Origin: Nostoc sp. KVJ20
GTDB lineage: Bacteria > Cyanobacteriota > Cyanobacteriia > Cyanobacteriales > Nostocaceae
Length of the DNA stretch: 58,502 nucleotides
NCBI RefSeq assembly: GCF_001712795.1
Contig: NZ_KV757543.1
Coordinates: 1 to 58,502 of the forward strand
Direction: 5' to 3'
Both the position numbers and the translations under genes were made by a program. Below, one piece after another: positions 1-8,238 of this stretch. Position 1 is the first letter of the stretch, and each line of letters starts with the position of its first letter. The notes beneath the pieces are model-generated. The model was not told the origin of the DNA and ran no database searches. It saw nothing but the letters and a program-made list of their open reading frames with translations.

Positions 1-340
1 GAGTGAATTAATTTTTGAGCCAGATAAGATTTATGAGTTTGCACAGATCGACAATTTTCGAGTGTCCTGGCGATTGAAATACGTAGAAACAGTTTTCAAC
101 CCAGTCAATAAAGAAATACGTTTACATTTTTATAAGCTAGAAGGTATTGAGTGAGGTCGAGGGGAAGATAATACTTCCCCTCGACCTCACTCAATACCTT
201 CTAGCTTATAAAAATGTAAACGTATTTCTTTATTGACTGGGTTGAAAACTGTTTCTACGTATTTCAATCGCCAGGACACTCGAAAATTGTCGATCTGTGC
301 AAACTCATAAATCTTATCTGGCTCAAAAATTAATTCACTC
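1..340. repeat. Perfect 167-bp inverted repeat with 6-nt centre (candidate hairpin telomere read-through)
   Basis: Bases 1-167 are the exact reverse complement of 174-340; only the centre ATAATA (168-173) is unpaired. The left arm reaches the window edge, so the palindrome may be longer. A read that passes round a covalently closed hairpin end gives exactly this pattern, and a telomere-resolvase-like gene starts within 3 kb. A fold-back chimera from library preparation or assembly would look the same. The arms carry two copies of one short reading frame, see 187-342. Confidence 0.9.
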
Positions 341-342
341 AT
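187..342 (-). CDS. Small hypothetical protein, 51 aa, next to the palindrome centre
   Basis: An ATG frame of 51 codons lies inside the right arm and stops 13 bp before the palindrome centre. It starts MSELIFEPDK and ends YKLEGIE; it is rich in charged and aromatic residues with no membrane segment. I do not recognise the family. The left arm (2-154, plus strand) repeats the frame without its ATG because the window or contig ends there. If the palindrome is a hairpin telomere, this is the first gene of the replicon. No clear ribosome binding site is seen. Confidence 0.45.
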   Translation of the reverse strand: MSELIFEPDKIYEFAQIDNFRVSWRLKYVETVFNPVNKEIRLHFYKLEGIE

Positions 343-407
343 GATAACTCTGATACAGTTTACAGTTCATTTTCGGCTGACGAAAATCCTCAAGGCCCTA
401 TTGTTAC

Positions 408-659
408 TTAGCTCACTTGTTCATCAAAAATCGTCAATACATCAGGATGGCAGCGTTTAACGACGACTTTTATCCCCAAGGCTCCCTCGCTTTTAAGGTC
501 ATCAACGTATCCGGGGCAGGCAGCTTTCGCTTCAACAAAACTTTGAAAAGGCCCAAAATAGTAGATGCAGTCAGGGCATTGGGTGGTAACTTCTGCCCAG
601 TAATCACTCTTCAGTCCTTGGATAAATCTTCGAAGCAAAAATTTGATTCTGTTAAACAC
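408..659 (-). CDS. DUF1816 domain protein
   Basis: An 83-aa protein with the pattern YWAEVTTQCPDCIYYFGPF followed by F.EA..A.PGY..DL..EGA.GI, which I recognise as the DUF1816 family of cyanobacterial small proteins; function is unknown. The domain fills the protein after a basic N-terminus of about 15 residues. It stands alone between the end palindrome and the telomere-resolvase gene, all on the same strand. Confidence 0.8.
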   Translation of the reverse strand: MFNRIKFLLRRFIQGLKSDYWAEVTTQCPDCIYYFGPFQSFVEAKAACPGYVDDLKSEGALGIKVVVKRCHPDVLTIFDEQVS

Positions 660-964
660 AAAGGAAAAGGTGAGAAGAATAGTTGCTATTAAACAGCATG
701 ACTATTGCTGTGATAGCTATCCTCTGCCGAAAGGATGAGGATATATAAAGTCAAATCACCACTTACTTCTAGTCGAGTAACAAAGAATAAATTGAGAAAT
801 TTCTAGATTCTACGAACGCTAATGTACAGCTGATTATTTCGTGAGCGGGTTTAACCTACTCGGTATCACCGTGGTCGGGTAGCAGGACTATATCGCTATA
901 ATCTTATTTCCCGACATCCACTTAAAAGCATCTACAGTCAAGTATTCAGCCGACTAACGCCGTT
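660..964. other. 305-bp intergenic region downstream of the resolvase gene
   Basis: No convincing gene. It holds short imperfect inverted repeats, for example CTAC ... GTAG around 871-897. It separates the resolvase-like gene (ends 965) from the DUF1816 gene and may carry a promoter for the latter and a terminator for the former; neither is clear. Confidence 0.3.
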
Positions 965-2815
965 TTAGTTTCTCCCTGCCTTAAAGCCTTCTCCACTAAG
1001 AAATTCTTCATTTATCAGCAACAGAATTTTATCTGTGTCCTTGCCTTTGTTGGCATAGCTGGCAGGGTTACTAGGGTCTTTCTTGTTTTCCATGCCGAAC
1101 TTAGCATTATGGCTAATTACTTCATCTTTGTGCTGCTCAATCCAATCGCGTACCAGCAAACCGTTACAGCCTGATAAATCTCTAAGTGCTTGGTTAGTAA
1201 TTGCGAGGCGATCTGAGTCCCCAGTTGCCACAGTATCGTTATACAAACAGATAGCCTGATAAGACCTACGAATTTTTTCTACAGCTGCTAACGTTGCTTT
1301 ACTTCCCCAGACCTCAGCATCGGTTTTGGCTTGCCAGTCAATCTCTTCTTTGATGGGTGCAACCTTGGCAGGTGTGGCAGTAGTAGCAGGTGCTATTGCT
1401 CCCCCGTGAGTTACCTTGTTCACTACCTCAATAACTTTTTTCTCTAGCCAAGAATCTAACTCGGTAACATTGAGAGTAACTGTTTGGGGCTGCTGTGCTG
1501 TGGTTTCCATTACTGCTTTCTCCTGTTGTAGTTGTTTGTTGGCTATATCTAATTGGTTATTGACTTGCTCTAACTGGTTATTGCTTTGCCGTAACTCTTT
1601 AACTTCCGCCTCTAGTTGGGCAGTTACGCGCTGTGCTTCTTGCAGAAGCTTTGCAACGTCAACACGATTTTTGTGGTGTTCAATTAAGCGGCTAACTACT
1701 GATTGCTGGTTGGGTAATTGCCATTCACCCTGTAATTCCTTGAGATATTCAAAATCAGCAGGAATAGCGCGAATTTGAAATAATTTTTCTTTCTCTGGTG
1801 CATCTGGAAACCCTACAGGCTTTGTTGTGTAATAGTCGGCATAGCCCAAGGTGGTTACAAGATTTTGTAAATCTCGGTCGGTGGGTGACTCTTTAACAAA
1901 GTGACCAGCACTCCGGGCAGCATGGAGCATTTTAGAACCTGTTGAACCCTGGCAATCCCTCTCTGTAGCCAGCGCTAAATATGCAGCCCGGAGCGCTTTG
2001 CAGTTGTCTTGTTCTTCCCCGTGTCGGAAATTTAGAATCGGTGCTTTATCTCCCTTATCCCCAAAGTACGCACGCACAACCCGGTTAAGTGAACCGTTGC
2101 GGCGGCTGTCAATGGCGCGGTTTTGTGCTGCTACATCTGTAGGATTTTCGTTAGCCACCTCTGTTAAAAGTGCTTTAGTTGATGGTTCTTTTCTTAGCCA
2201 GTTCAACCGCTCGATGACGTAACTAGCAGGGTAAAGGGTAGCGATCGCAAATACTGGCTGATCTCCCCGTTTCTTCCCTTGGCCAGTGAACATTACCTGA
2301 TAGCTTTGACCCTCAACAGCCGCAAACTTGGCACGAGCGAGAATTTCATGGGGACGGCGGCCAGTGGCAGCAATTAACCCTACTGCTACCTCATGGAGGT
2401 CTTGGGATTCTAGCAATTTACCCGTTACCTCTAAATATTCGTCTGGGCTAATTTCCTGACCATTGTCTAGGCGTAAGCTTACCCGTGTGGTTTCGTTGCG
2501 TTCTTCCCAGTCTTTCTTATCCAGACCACACAGCAATAAAACATAGTGCTTCAACTCATAACCTGTTACATTGCCGTTGGCATCATGCTTGGGTACAGAA
2601 TCAGCGTTTTTCCCTTGCTCTAATGGGAGTGACTTGAATTTTTTATAGAAGCCAGCCCGACTCAGCACAGTGCCTAAGCTTTTAATGCTGTAGTTAGTGT
2701 TGGTATTTATCCACTCGTTGAACTTCTCACAGTGTGGCTTGATCTCTTCAAGGCTTTGCAAATCTTTGACCGTAACAAAGAGTTGATCTACTTGTTCCTG
2801 AACTGCTTTAGACAT
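965..2815 (-). CDS. Telomere resolvase / protelomerase family protein
   Basis: A 616-aa protein. Telomere resolvases cut replicated palindromic telomeres and rejoin each strand to make hairpin ends, using a tyrosine-recombinase-like active site. Matching blocks: TGRRPHEIL at 151-159 (catalytic Arg region), MFTGQGKKRGD at about 175-185 (Lys), CKALRAAYLA at about 272-281 (second Arg) and LGYADYYTT at 323-331 (normally LGH..., then a Tyr nucleophile). The last block departs from the usual one: Tyr replaces His, and the nucleophile may be Tyr325, 328 or 329. Residues about 395-435 form a coiled coil; 470-616 form a separate domain, probably for DNA binding, which is duplicated near the right end. 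The start has a good Shine-Dalgarno (AGGGGAG). Confidence is high for the family, moderate for activity. Confidence 0.78.
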   Translation of the reverse strand: MSKAVQEQVDQLFVTVKDLQSLEEIKPHCEKFNEWINTNTNYSIKSLGTVLSRAGFYKKFKSLPLEQGKNADSVPKHDANGNVTGYELKHYVLLLCGLDKKDWEERNETTRVSLRLDNGQEISPDEYLEVTGKLLESQDLHEVAVGLIAATGRRPHEILARAKFAAVEGQSYQVMFTGQGKKRGDQPVFAIATLYPASYVIERLNWLRKEPSTKALLTEVANENPTDVAAQNRAIDSRRNGSLNRVVRAYFGDKGDKAPILNFRHGEEQDNCKALRAAYLALATERDCQGSTGSKMLHAARSAGHFVKESPTDRDLQNLVTTLGYADYYTTKPVGFPDAPEKEKLFQIRAIPADFEYLKELQGEWQLPNQQSVVSRLIEHHKNRVDVAKLLQEAQRVTAQLEAEVKELRQSNNQLEQVNNQLDIANKQLQQEKAVMETTAQQPQTVTLNVTELDSWLEKKVIEVVNKVTHGGAIAPATTATPAKVAPIKEEIDWQAKTDAEVWGSKATLAAVEKIRRSYQAICLYNDTVATGDSDRLAITNQALRDLSGCNGLLVRDWIEQHKDEVISHNAKFGMENKKDPSNPASYANKGKDTDKILLLINEEFLSGEGFKAGRN

Positions 2816-2849
2816 CTGACTGACTCCCCTTTATTTCTAAGCTGTTATT

Positions 2850-2878
2850 AATTTAACTAACAAGTTATTTGATGTCAA
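2850..2878 (-). promoter_or_regulatory. Sigma-70-type promoter of the telomere-resolvase gene
   Basis: On the minus strand TTGACA (2878-2873), a 17-bp spacer and TAAATT (2855-2850) lie about 35 bp upstream of the resolvase ATG. They are wholly inside the left arm of the 45-bp inverted repeat, so a protein bound there should control the gene. Confidence 0.6.
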
Positions 2879-2907
2879 TAACCTGTAAGATATTTTTTAA
2901 CAGGTTA

Positions 2908-2936
2908 TTGACATCAAATAACTTGTTAGTTAAATT
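2908..2936 (+). promoter_or_regulatory. Mirror-image promoter for the 53-aa gene
   Basis: TTGACA (2908-2913), a 17-bp spacer and TAAATT (2931-2936) exactly mirror the resolvase promoter in the other arm of the inverted repeat. They would start a transcript about 65 bp before the ATG at 3007. Confidence 0.55.
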
Positions 2937-3006
2937 AATAACAGGTTGAAAAAACCACAGAAAAAGCGGGCTACTAACCCGCAGCTTAAAAATAAAAGGT
3001 ATTCTC

Positions 3007-3168
3007 ATGTTACTCACAATTGCTAAACCTCAACAATTCCAACCTACTAGCGACTACTTTGACGGAGAATTCGACGCGGCGATTGGATTACCACCCAAAA
3101 GCCAGGATGGAGACTACTGGCGGGGATATCTCGCCAAGGTAAACGAGACTGGTAACACACCGTTCTAA
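3007..3168 (+). CDS. Small hypothetical protein, 53 aa, divergent from the resolvase gene
   Basis: A 53-codon frame from ATG with AAAGG 8-10 bp upstream. It begins MLLTIAKPQQFQPTSDYFDG and ends in NETGNTPF: acidic, Gly/Asp-rich in the middle, with no membrane segment. It has its own promoter inside the 45-bp inverted repeat and a strong terminator right behind it, so it is probably real and co-regulated with the resolvase. Family not recognised. A partner or regulator of the resolvase is possible, inferred from position only. Confidence 0.55.
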   Translation: MLLTIAKPQQFQPTSDYFDGEFDAAIGLPPKSQDGDYWRGYLAKVNETGNTPF

Positions 3169-3174
3169 AACCCA

Positions 3175-3197
3175 AAGGGAGGCTAACAACCTCCCTT
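3175..3197. terminator. Bidirectional terminator hairpin
   Basis: AAGGGAGG / CCTCCCTT stem with loop CTAACAA, followed by AATTTT on the plus strand and A-rich sequence on the other side. It lies between the convergent 53-aa gene and the GIY-YIG gene. Confidence 0.75.
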
Positions 3198-3205
3198 AAT
3201 TTTGC

Positions 3206-3712
3206 TTACTTTGTCAATTTCTCTTGTGGCTGTATCACGGAGTTAACTGGTTGATTTGTAAATCTGCCAGCGATCGCACCCACGGACAATAGCCCGATCA
3301 TGCTGAAAATGATTAGCTTAATTGGCAAGTCGCTAATGCTAAAGACGTGTAGCGATCGCTTCTCAAATTCCCAATTAACCATCATAAATTGCACTGGATT
3401 AAAATCAAACCACTCTTGACTTTTGATTAACTCAACATTGCATCGGCTAAATTGTTGATGTAATTCGCCTTCTACATCTGCCATATCCTCTACATAAATA
3501 GTCTTGAGAATCTTCACATTGCAAGGTGGTTGATGACGGTGAAAGTTGTCAAGCCTAGCTTCTGGATTGCGAGATAACCCAATTTTGCAACGACGAAGGT
3601 AACAGCCAGGGATTAGCCCGTGATAACCCTCTGCTTCCATTAAATAGATAAATCCCGGCTCATGGTCATTTTTAGGCTGATAGATAAGTGTCGTAATATT
3701 ATCCAAGTCCAT
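3206..3712 (-). CDS. GIY-YIG-like (T5orf172/MUG113-type) protein with C-terminal membrane anchor
   Basis: A 168-aa protein. Residues about 20-105 fit the T5orf172/MUG113 branch of the GIY-YIG nuclease fold: GFIYLMEAEG, then CKIGLS with N-P-E-A-R-L following, then a central Glu in DVEGELHQQF, and SQEWFDF at the end. Residues about 128-150 (LPIKLIIFSMIGLLSVGAIAG) form one membrane helix, which is unusual for the family and suggests a membrane-bound protein. It starts 4 bp after the ATPase gene, so the two are co-transcribed. Nuclease activity is inferred, not certain. Confidence 0.65.
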   Translation of the reverse strand: MDLDNITTLIYQPKNDHEPGFIYLMEAEGYHGLIPGCYLRRCKIGLSRNPEARLDNFHRHQPPCNVKILKTIYVEDMADVEGELHQQFSRCNVELIKSQEWFDFNPVQFMMVNWEFEKRSLHVFSISDLPIKLIIFSMIGLLSVGAIAGRFTNQPVNSVIQPQEKLTK

Positions 3713-3716
3713 ATAT

Positions 3717-4772
3717 TTATTTCCAAACTATCTTGTTAGAAACTGTTACTTTTTTGCAGTTCAAACAGTAATATCTTTTATCCTTTCTTATGGTTAAATT
3801 TGCGTGGCCACAGTGGGGACAATAAGGCTTTGTGTCCTGAAGGCGGTTACCCCCTATAGTGGAAAATGACGCGGCTGACATCACCATGTCAGTGCTTGCT
3901 ATGCTTGAGTTTAAAGTATCGCGTGTCAATCTCGTGTAACCCGTGTCAGGGGACTTGGCAACTCTTGCCAGTCGCTTTGTCTCTTCTATCAATGAATAGT
4001 TGAAACTAACTTTATCGAGATTAGGTAAAAAATAAAGCTTAGGTGAACGAGAATCGACTACTAAGGCTACTCTCAATAATCTGGCATCGTCGGTAACTAG
4101 CTCATTCTTATGTTCGATGTATTCTTCGATAGCGTCTAAATTGCGAGTCAATTTAGCTAGGTTAGACTCGCTGTTTTTGCCCTTTCCGTAGGTATTTAGG
4201 TAATGTCTAATTTTGGAAATACCAATGATGATTTCGGTAAAAAGTGACCGATCATCATTGGTAAAACCTGGGATTTGTTTGGTCATCACTGATTGACCCG
4301 ACACAATCCAGCCGATGTTATTATGACCAAACTGTTTCAGAATCTTCTTGAGGTTTTCCCCTGCCTTGTATGGCTCACTGCAAGAATTCAGCGTGTTATC
4401 TAATTCATCCCATGCCCAAATTTGAAAGAAGTTAGCAGCGAATGTGGGGTTTTGAACTCGAAAATTTCCGTCGTCTAGGCAATCATCAAAGGATTTAATC
4501 GCGGCTGTTGTGTCGCCATACTTAAGGAAATGCTCTAAAGGATAATTACTATCTTTGAGTGAAGCAACAGCACCGGGGTAAGATACCGTAACCAGAGTAT
4601 GAGGTACTTTCTCACCCTTGCCAGTATTGCCGCGAGTGCATCCAGCCTTGACAATTTCGCTAATCATTACCGCAGTGGTTGGGGTTTTACCAACGCCCGG
4701 ATCTGCAATCAGCCGATAGCGGATAGGGTGACTGACTACATAGTTGATAAATTCGTCAGGAGTCCCAACCAT
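3717..4772 (-). CDS. P-loop ATPase with C-terminal zinc ribbon (3' part of an IS-split gene)
   Basis: A 351-aa reading frame. Walker A is DPGVGKTPTT at about 25-34, a Walker-B-like WAWDELDN is at about 118-125, and a Cys4 zinc ribbon (CPHC...CLNC) is at about 318-339. Removing the IS701 element plus one TTAA copy joins this frame without a shift to the coiled-coil gene at 6175, through the codons ATT-AAG-CTG-ATG. The ATG at 4772 was therefore probably an internal Met of a 723-aa protein, and today's start is accidental with no clear ribosome site. Such an ATPase on a membrane coiled coil suggests DNA or protein handling; the family is not recognised. Confidence 0.6.
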   Translation of the reverse strand: MVGTPDEFINYVVSHPIRYRLIADPGVGKTPTTAVMISEIVKAGCTRGNTGKGEKVPHTLVTVSYPGAVASLKDSNYPLEHFLKYGDTTAAIKSFDDCLDDGNFRVQNPTFAANFFQIWAWDELDNTLNSCSEPYKAGENLKKILKQFGHNNIGWIVSGQSVMTKQIPGFTNDDRSLFTEIIIGISKIRHYLNTYGKGKNSESNLAKLTRNLDAIEEYIEHKNELVTDDARLLRVALVVDSRSPKLYFLPNLDKVSFNYSLIEETKRLARVAKSPDTGYTRLTRDTLNSSIASTDMVMSAASFSTIGGNRLQDTKPYCPHCGHANLTIRKDKRYYCLNCKKVTVSNKIVWK

Positions 4773-4776
4773 CAGC

Positions 4777-6174
4777 TTAACCCTCTTTTGTCACTCTAGG
4801 CAGAAGAAAAATAGAAATAAGGAATATTTAAGTTTTGAAAAATTGAGCAAGTCAGATTATTAACAATCATTTGAAGTTGAAAAAATCCCTCAGATAGCTT
4901 AGGGACTGTAAAGACCGCTAACCAAGGTTTAATCAAGTTAAATAGTGTAAATGGCTGAAGTATCAAACGGAGGTTATTCAGAATACTATTCCAACCATTG
5001 CCTTGATTCCACCAAGGATGTGATGAAAATCTAGATTCAGATTGTGGTGGTAATTTTAGCAGTTGTTCTCAATGTTGACTAACCAACAGATAAGCACTAA
5101 AAACAATTTCCCACCATTTCTCTATTTGTGGATAATGAGTGAGGCGAAAATCAGCAATACTTATTCATTTTTACTTTGTTTTAAACCATATTCTACCCAA
5201 GTCCTTAGACCGTAAAAATTACCAACTTCTCTTGGGGTAATTTCTGGATATTTACTCATTACATACCAAGTCGTGTTTTTCGGAAGCTCTTCTTTATCAG
5301 TTGTTATTTGCCAATATCTGATATCCGATTTTTTGCCACATATTATCTCTCTAATATATCTATTCTCTGAACTTAAATCCGAGAAAACACGCTTGAATCT
5401 TTGCCAATCTGAGTATTTTACTTTTGAGTCTGTAATTCCCCATGCTCTATGGTTTGAGCGAATCGCTACAATAAAATTAAGATTTAATTCATTTAGTACG
5501 CTTAAAAAATTTTTACTACTTTCACCATACAAACTATCCGCCAGCACCAGATTGAATCTAAACCCCATTGCTCGCAATTTTCTGATCATTATCCCAGCGA
5601 TTTCAGGTTTGGTTAAATATTTATCTCCTGGTTGTAATCTTTCCCTCGGTTTATATACTTCAAATATTAGAGGAAATGTCATTCCAGATAAGACTGCATA
5701 TGCTGTAACCGCCACAATACCGTTATCTGTTTTACCTAAATTTCCAATGTACTGTCTTTTTACATAATCAGTCGTATTTCCTTTTTTCTTATCCCCTGTC
5801 TCATCAATAATTAGTATTATTGGGCGACCTTGAAGTATATATAATATTAATTCTAACCTTTGCCTCCTTAATTCTTGTACATCCCAGGGTGATGCTGTTA
5901 AAAAATGATGTAATGATTGATGATTATCTAACCCTACAATTTTCGCTATTACAGGCGTGAGTTTTACGTTTTATATCAGAAACACATCCCATGTGTAGGT
6001 ACTTAAAAGCTTCAAAGCTTCTAACTTCTGGAAAGAGGTTTTGATACAACTGGCAGTATTCGTCCACAAATTTTACTGTGGGTGCAGGTGGGCGAGGCTC
6101 AACCATACTCTCTGTCTGGTATTTTTGCGATCGCTCCTAATTATACTTTGTCGAGAGTGATAAAAGAGGGTTAA
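4777..6174. mobile_element. IS701-family insertion sequence, degenerate transposase, TTAA target duplication
   Basis: The terminal inverted repeats start CCCTCTTTT(G/A)TCACTCT at 4781 (left) and 6170 (right), about 20 of 24 positions matching, giving an IS of 1390 bp. TTAA flanks it at 4777-4780 and 6171-6174. A 4-bp YTAR-type duplication agrees with what is reported for IS701-family elements. It sits inside a plasmid gene: its right end supplies the last 11 codons and the stop of the upstream half (6137-7282). Confidence 0.85.
4796..6106 (-). pseudogene. IS701-family transposase, broken by frameshifts and a stop
   Basis: The frame opens at 6106 with MVEPRPPAPTVKFVDEYCQ and F..VRSFEAFKYL, typical of IS701 transposases. 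It shifts by one base near 5965 (after DIKRKT), continues as IAKIVGLDNHQSLHHFL, then IILIIDETGDKK (first catalytic Asp) and YIGNLGKTDNG, and on to LADSLYGE and RTWVEYGLKQSKNE. It shifts again at about 5160 (next piece IADFRLTHYPQIEKWW) and has an in-frame TGA at about 5072. The transposase should be inactive unless rescued by frameshifting or supplied in trans. Confidence 0.85.
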
Positions 6175-7282
6175 TTTCATCTGTTTTGATGGCTGGGCCC
6201 ATACGGTAACTGACCACAATACAATCGGTTATTTCCAGCTTGCGAACGCTTGTTATTTTGAATAGCCCTAACTTTTTAGCCAGGGTTTCAGAATGCTTGC
6301 TGATAGCCTCTACAATGGCTAAAGTATGCACAGAGCGCGAATACCCATAACCAATGTCTACAACGCCGTCAGGCTTCACCTGGAACCCTTTAACGCTTAA
6401 AGCTAGCCTGAGATCACTAAACAAGGTACGCGCTATTTCGTTGGCGATTTTCCCGTTGATATCAAAGCCAAATTCACCATACACGGGTTCTAATAAATCA
6501 CCTTGCAATTGTTGCTGTAGCTGACCTACACGCTCGTTCAGTAGCTCGATTTGCTCTATATAGTTTTGGCGCTCACTGGTGATCGCTTCCCCAACCTCAT
6601 CTAAATTTTCGTTGTAGCTACTTGCCAAACTCTTGATAATTTCAGCTTTACTTTGATGCCCGTGGTGTACTTTCTCACCCCAGTTTTGCAACCTTCTGAA
6701 TAGCTGCATAGCTTCAGAGGTAATAGAATCGTGTTCATGATAAATCTTTTCTAATTCCTGTGACTTGGCAAGTTGAAAGCGTTTGTTAGCCTCCGCTTCT
6801 ACTTGAGTTTTAAAGTTCAATTCCCATTGCTCAGTCTCACTTTCCAGATATTCAATACGCTGGGTATCTTTTTGAGTCTGTGTAGATAATTGATTTAACT
6901 TGGCTTGCAGTTGAGCAATGAGAGCTGTGCTTTCTAGTTTGTTATGACCTAACGAGTTGATGGTATTTCTCGCTTCTTTGAGTTCATCTTTCAAAGATTC
7001 TAGCTGGCTAGTAACAGTGGCTAACCTTGACTTGCTCCTTTCAAAATCCCTGATGATTTTATGCAGAGTTTGACCTGCTTGTTCATTCTTACTTTCGGCA
7101 TGGGTTAATAGTCTTTGTGATTTAGTATCCGCGACTAGATAAGTAATAAAACTTGCTGGCAACGCCCCTATACCAAGCATAGAGATTAGTTTGGCTGTAT
7201 CGTTGGTAAACCCTCCAGAAGCAAATGCCAAGCCAGTACAGAAGCCAAATACACCAAGTCCTAACCCGTGTATTGCTTTCAT
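6137..7282 (-). CDS. Membrane-anchored coiled-coil protein (5' part of an IS-split gene)
   Basis: A 381-aa frame. Two hydrophobic segments at about 3-22 and 30-50 anchor it; residues about 57-265 form a long coiled coil rich in Glu, Gln and Lys; a compact domain follows (about 270-370). The last 11 residues, NPLLSLSTKYN, come from the IS701 end, so the native gene ran on into the ATPase at 3717-4772. It overlaps the upstream gene by 4 bp (ATGA), so it belongs to the leftward operon that starts near 9.6 kb. Function unknown; a membrane-tethered ATPase for plasmid transfer, partition or telomere handling is possible but not shown. Confidence 0.7.
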   Translation of the reverse strand: MKAIHGLGLGVFGFCTGLAFASGGFTNDTAKLISMLGIGALPASFITYLVADTKSQRLLTHAESKNEQAGQTLHKIIRDFERSKSRLATVTSQLESLKDELKEARNTINSLGHNKLESTALIAQLQAKLNQLSTQTQKDTQRIEYLESETEQWELNFKTQVEAEANKRFQLAKSQELEKIYHEHDSITSEAMQLFRRLQNWGEKVHHGHQSKAEIIKSLASSYNENLDEVGEAITSERQNYIEQIELLNERVGQLQQQLQGDLLEPVYGEFGFDINGKIANEIARTLFSDLRLALSVKGFQVKPDGVVDIGYGYSRSVHTLAIVEAISKHSETLAKKLGLFKITSVRKLEITDCIVVSYRMGPAIKTDEINPLLSLSTKYN

Positions 7283-7947
7283 TGCTTCACCTCTATATAA
7301 TCGCCTAACTGTGCCTTAAAGCTTGATAATTTCCCTTGAGACTCAACAGTTTTTAGCCGTGATTCCTCAGCTTTAATGGAGGCTTGCAACAGTTTTTGAT
7401 TTAGTTCGTCTTTGCTATGAACGGAAATGCTTGTATCGGCAACCGTCTTCACTTGGTTGACATCTAAAACAACTGATTTTTGGGTAGTTACTTCTTTTTG
7501 ATTAAGGTAATCTAAATAATTCCCTTTGACTTTCTCAATCTCGGTAGCGGCTTGGATGCCAGCACCAAAAGCCTTTGAGTGTTTACCAATTACAGTGAAT
7601 TTCTCGCGTGTCAGGTCAAGCGCTGCTCCGGTAAGTTTCAATGCCCGTGTAGAACCTTCATAGATTTTCATACCTTTATCTAGCTGGCTTTGGCTTGCCT
7701 GCGGAAGAGTTTCAGGAGGATTTAGCGGATCTGAAATATGATACTGATTGGGCTGGAATGGTGGCATCATTCCCGGTACTAAGTCAGGGGTGACAGTTAG
7801 TAAGCCAGGAATGCGACTATCTATCGGAATAGTGGCAGATGATGTGGTAGATGTGGAATTAGTGCTAAATGTCGAGTTCTGTTTACGTCCTGCCAACTTT
7901 TCTGCTACAGCAATAGCAGCTGCTTTTGTAGTGTTAATTTTAGCCAT
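7279..7947 (-). CDS. Hypothetical protein, Ser/Thr/Pro-rich N-terminus with helical C-terminus
   Basis: A 222-aa protein. Residues 1-95 are low-complexity, rich in Ser, Thr and Pro; residues about 100-222 are predicted helical. No signal peptide or membrane helix. It overlaps the next gene by ATGA and the previous gene by 8 bp, so it is translated as part of the operon with the coiled-coil/ATPase gene. Family not recognised. Confidence 0.6.
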   Translation of the reverse strand: MAKINTTKAAAIAVAEKLAGRKQNSTFSTNSTSTTSSATIPIDSRIPGLLTVTPDLVPGMMPPFQPNQYHISDPLNPPETLPQASQSQLDKGMKIYEGSTRALKLTGAALDLTREKFTVIGKHSKAFGAGIQAATEIEKVKGNYLDYLNQKEVTTQKSVVLDVNQVKTVADTSISVHSKDELNQKLLQASIKAEESRLKTVESQGKLSSFKAQLGDYIEVKQ

Positions 7948-8185
7948 TGTTCAAAAATTTTCTGGTGTTGACTAGGGATTGATATTTAATTTCCAATTGC
8001 CTAAATGCTTTGTCGATTTCGCTAAATTCAAGCGCTAATTCCTCATCTAAATCGTATTTTTTGAGGACAAGATTTAGCTCTGTTTCATCCGTCTTTGCAT
8101 CCTGAATTTGGCTGTTTAAGTCATCTTGCATGGTAGTATTGACGGGTATCTGATGCTTAAAAGCTCTCAAAACTATTGAGAGCAT
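7940..8185 (-). CDS. Small helical hypothetical protein
   Basis: An 81-aa frame, largely helical and acidic (DLDEELALEFSEIDKAFRQLE). An internal ATG at 8131 would give 63 aa and a more natural N-terminus (MQDDLNSQ); neither start has a clear ribosome site. It overlaps the 222-aa gene by 8 bp. Operon member of unknown function. Confidence 0.5.
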   Translation of the reverse strand: MLSIVLRAFKHQIPVNTTMQDDLNSQIQDAKTDETELNLVLKKYDLDEELALEFSEIDKAFRQLEIKYQSLVNTRKFLNNG

Positions 8186-8238
8186 TAATTCTGGCTTTAT
8201 CTGCTACCGACTGTGTTCTGTGGAGTTGGCAGCAAGAA

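Larger units (their letters stand above)
2842..2944. repeat. Perfect 45-bp inverted repeat upstream of the resolvase gene
   Basis: Arms 2842-2886 and 2900-2944 are exact reverse complements around a 13-bp spacer. Each arm also contains A(A/G)GTTATT...AATAAC(C/T)T, so four related half-sites are present. It covers both promoters listed at 2850-2878 and 2908-2936. It could be the operator of the resolvase gene, a resolvase target, or both. Confidence 0.85.

Noticed and set aside
3..154. Separate gene in the left arm of the end palindrome
   Set aside because: It is the mirror copy of the 51-codon frame at 187-342 without a start codon, so I do not count it twice.
417..692. 91-codon plus-strand frame opposite the DUF1816 gene
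   Set aside because: It is the shadow of a recognisable gene on the other strand and has no motif of its own.
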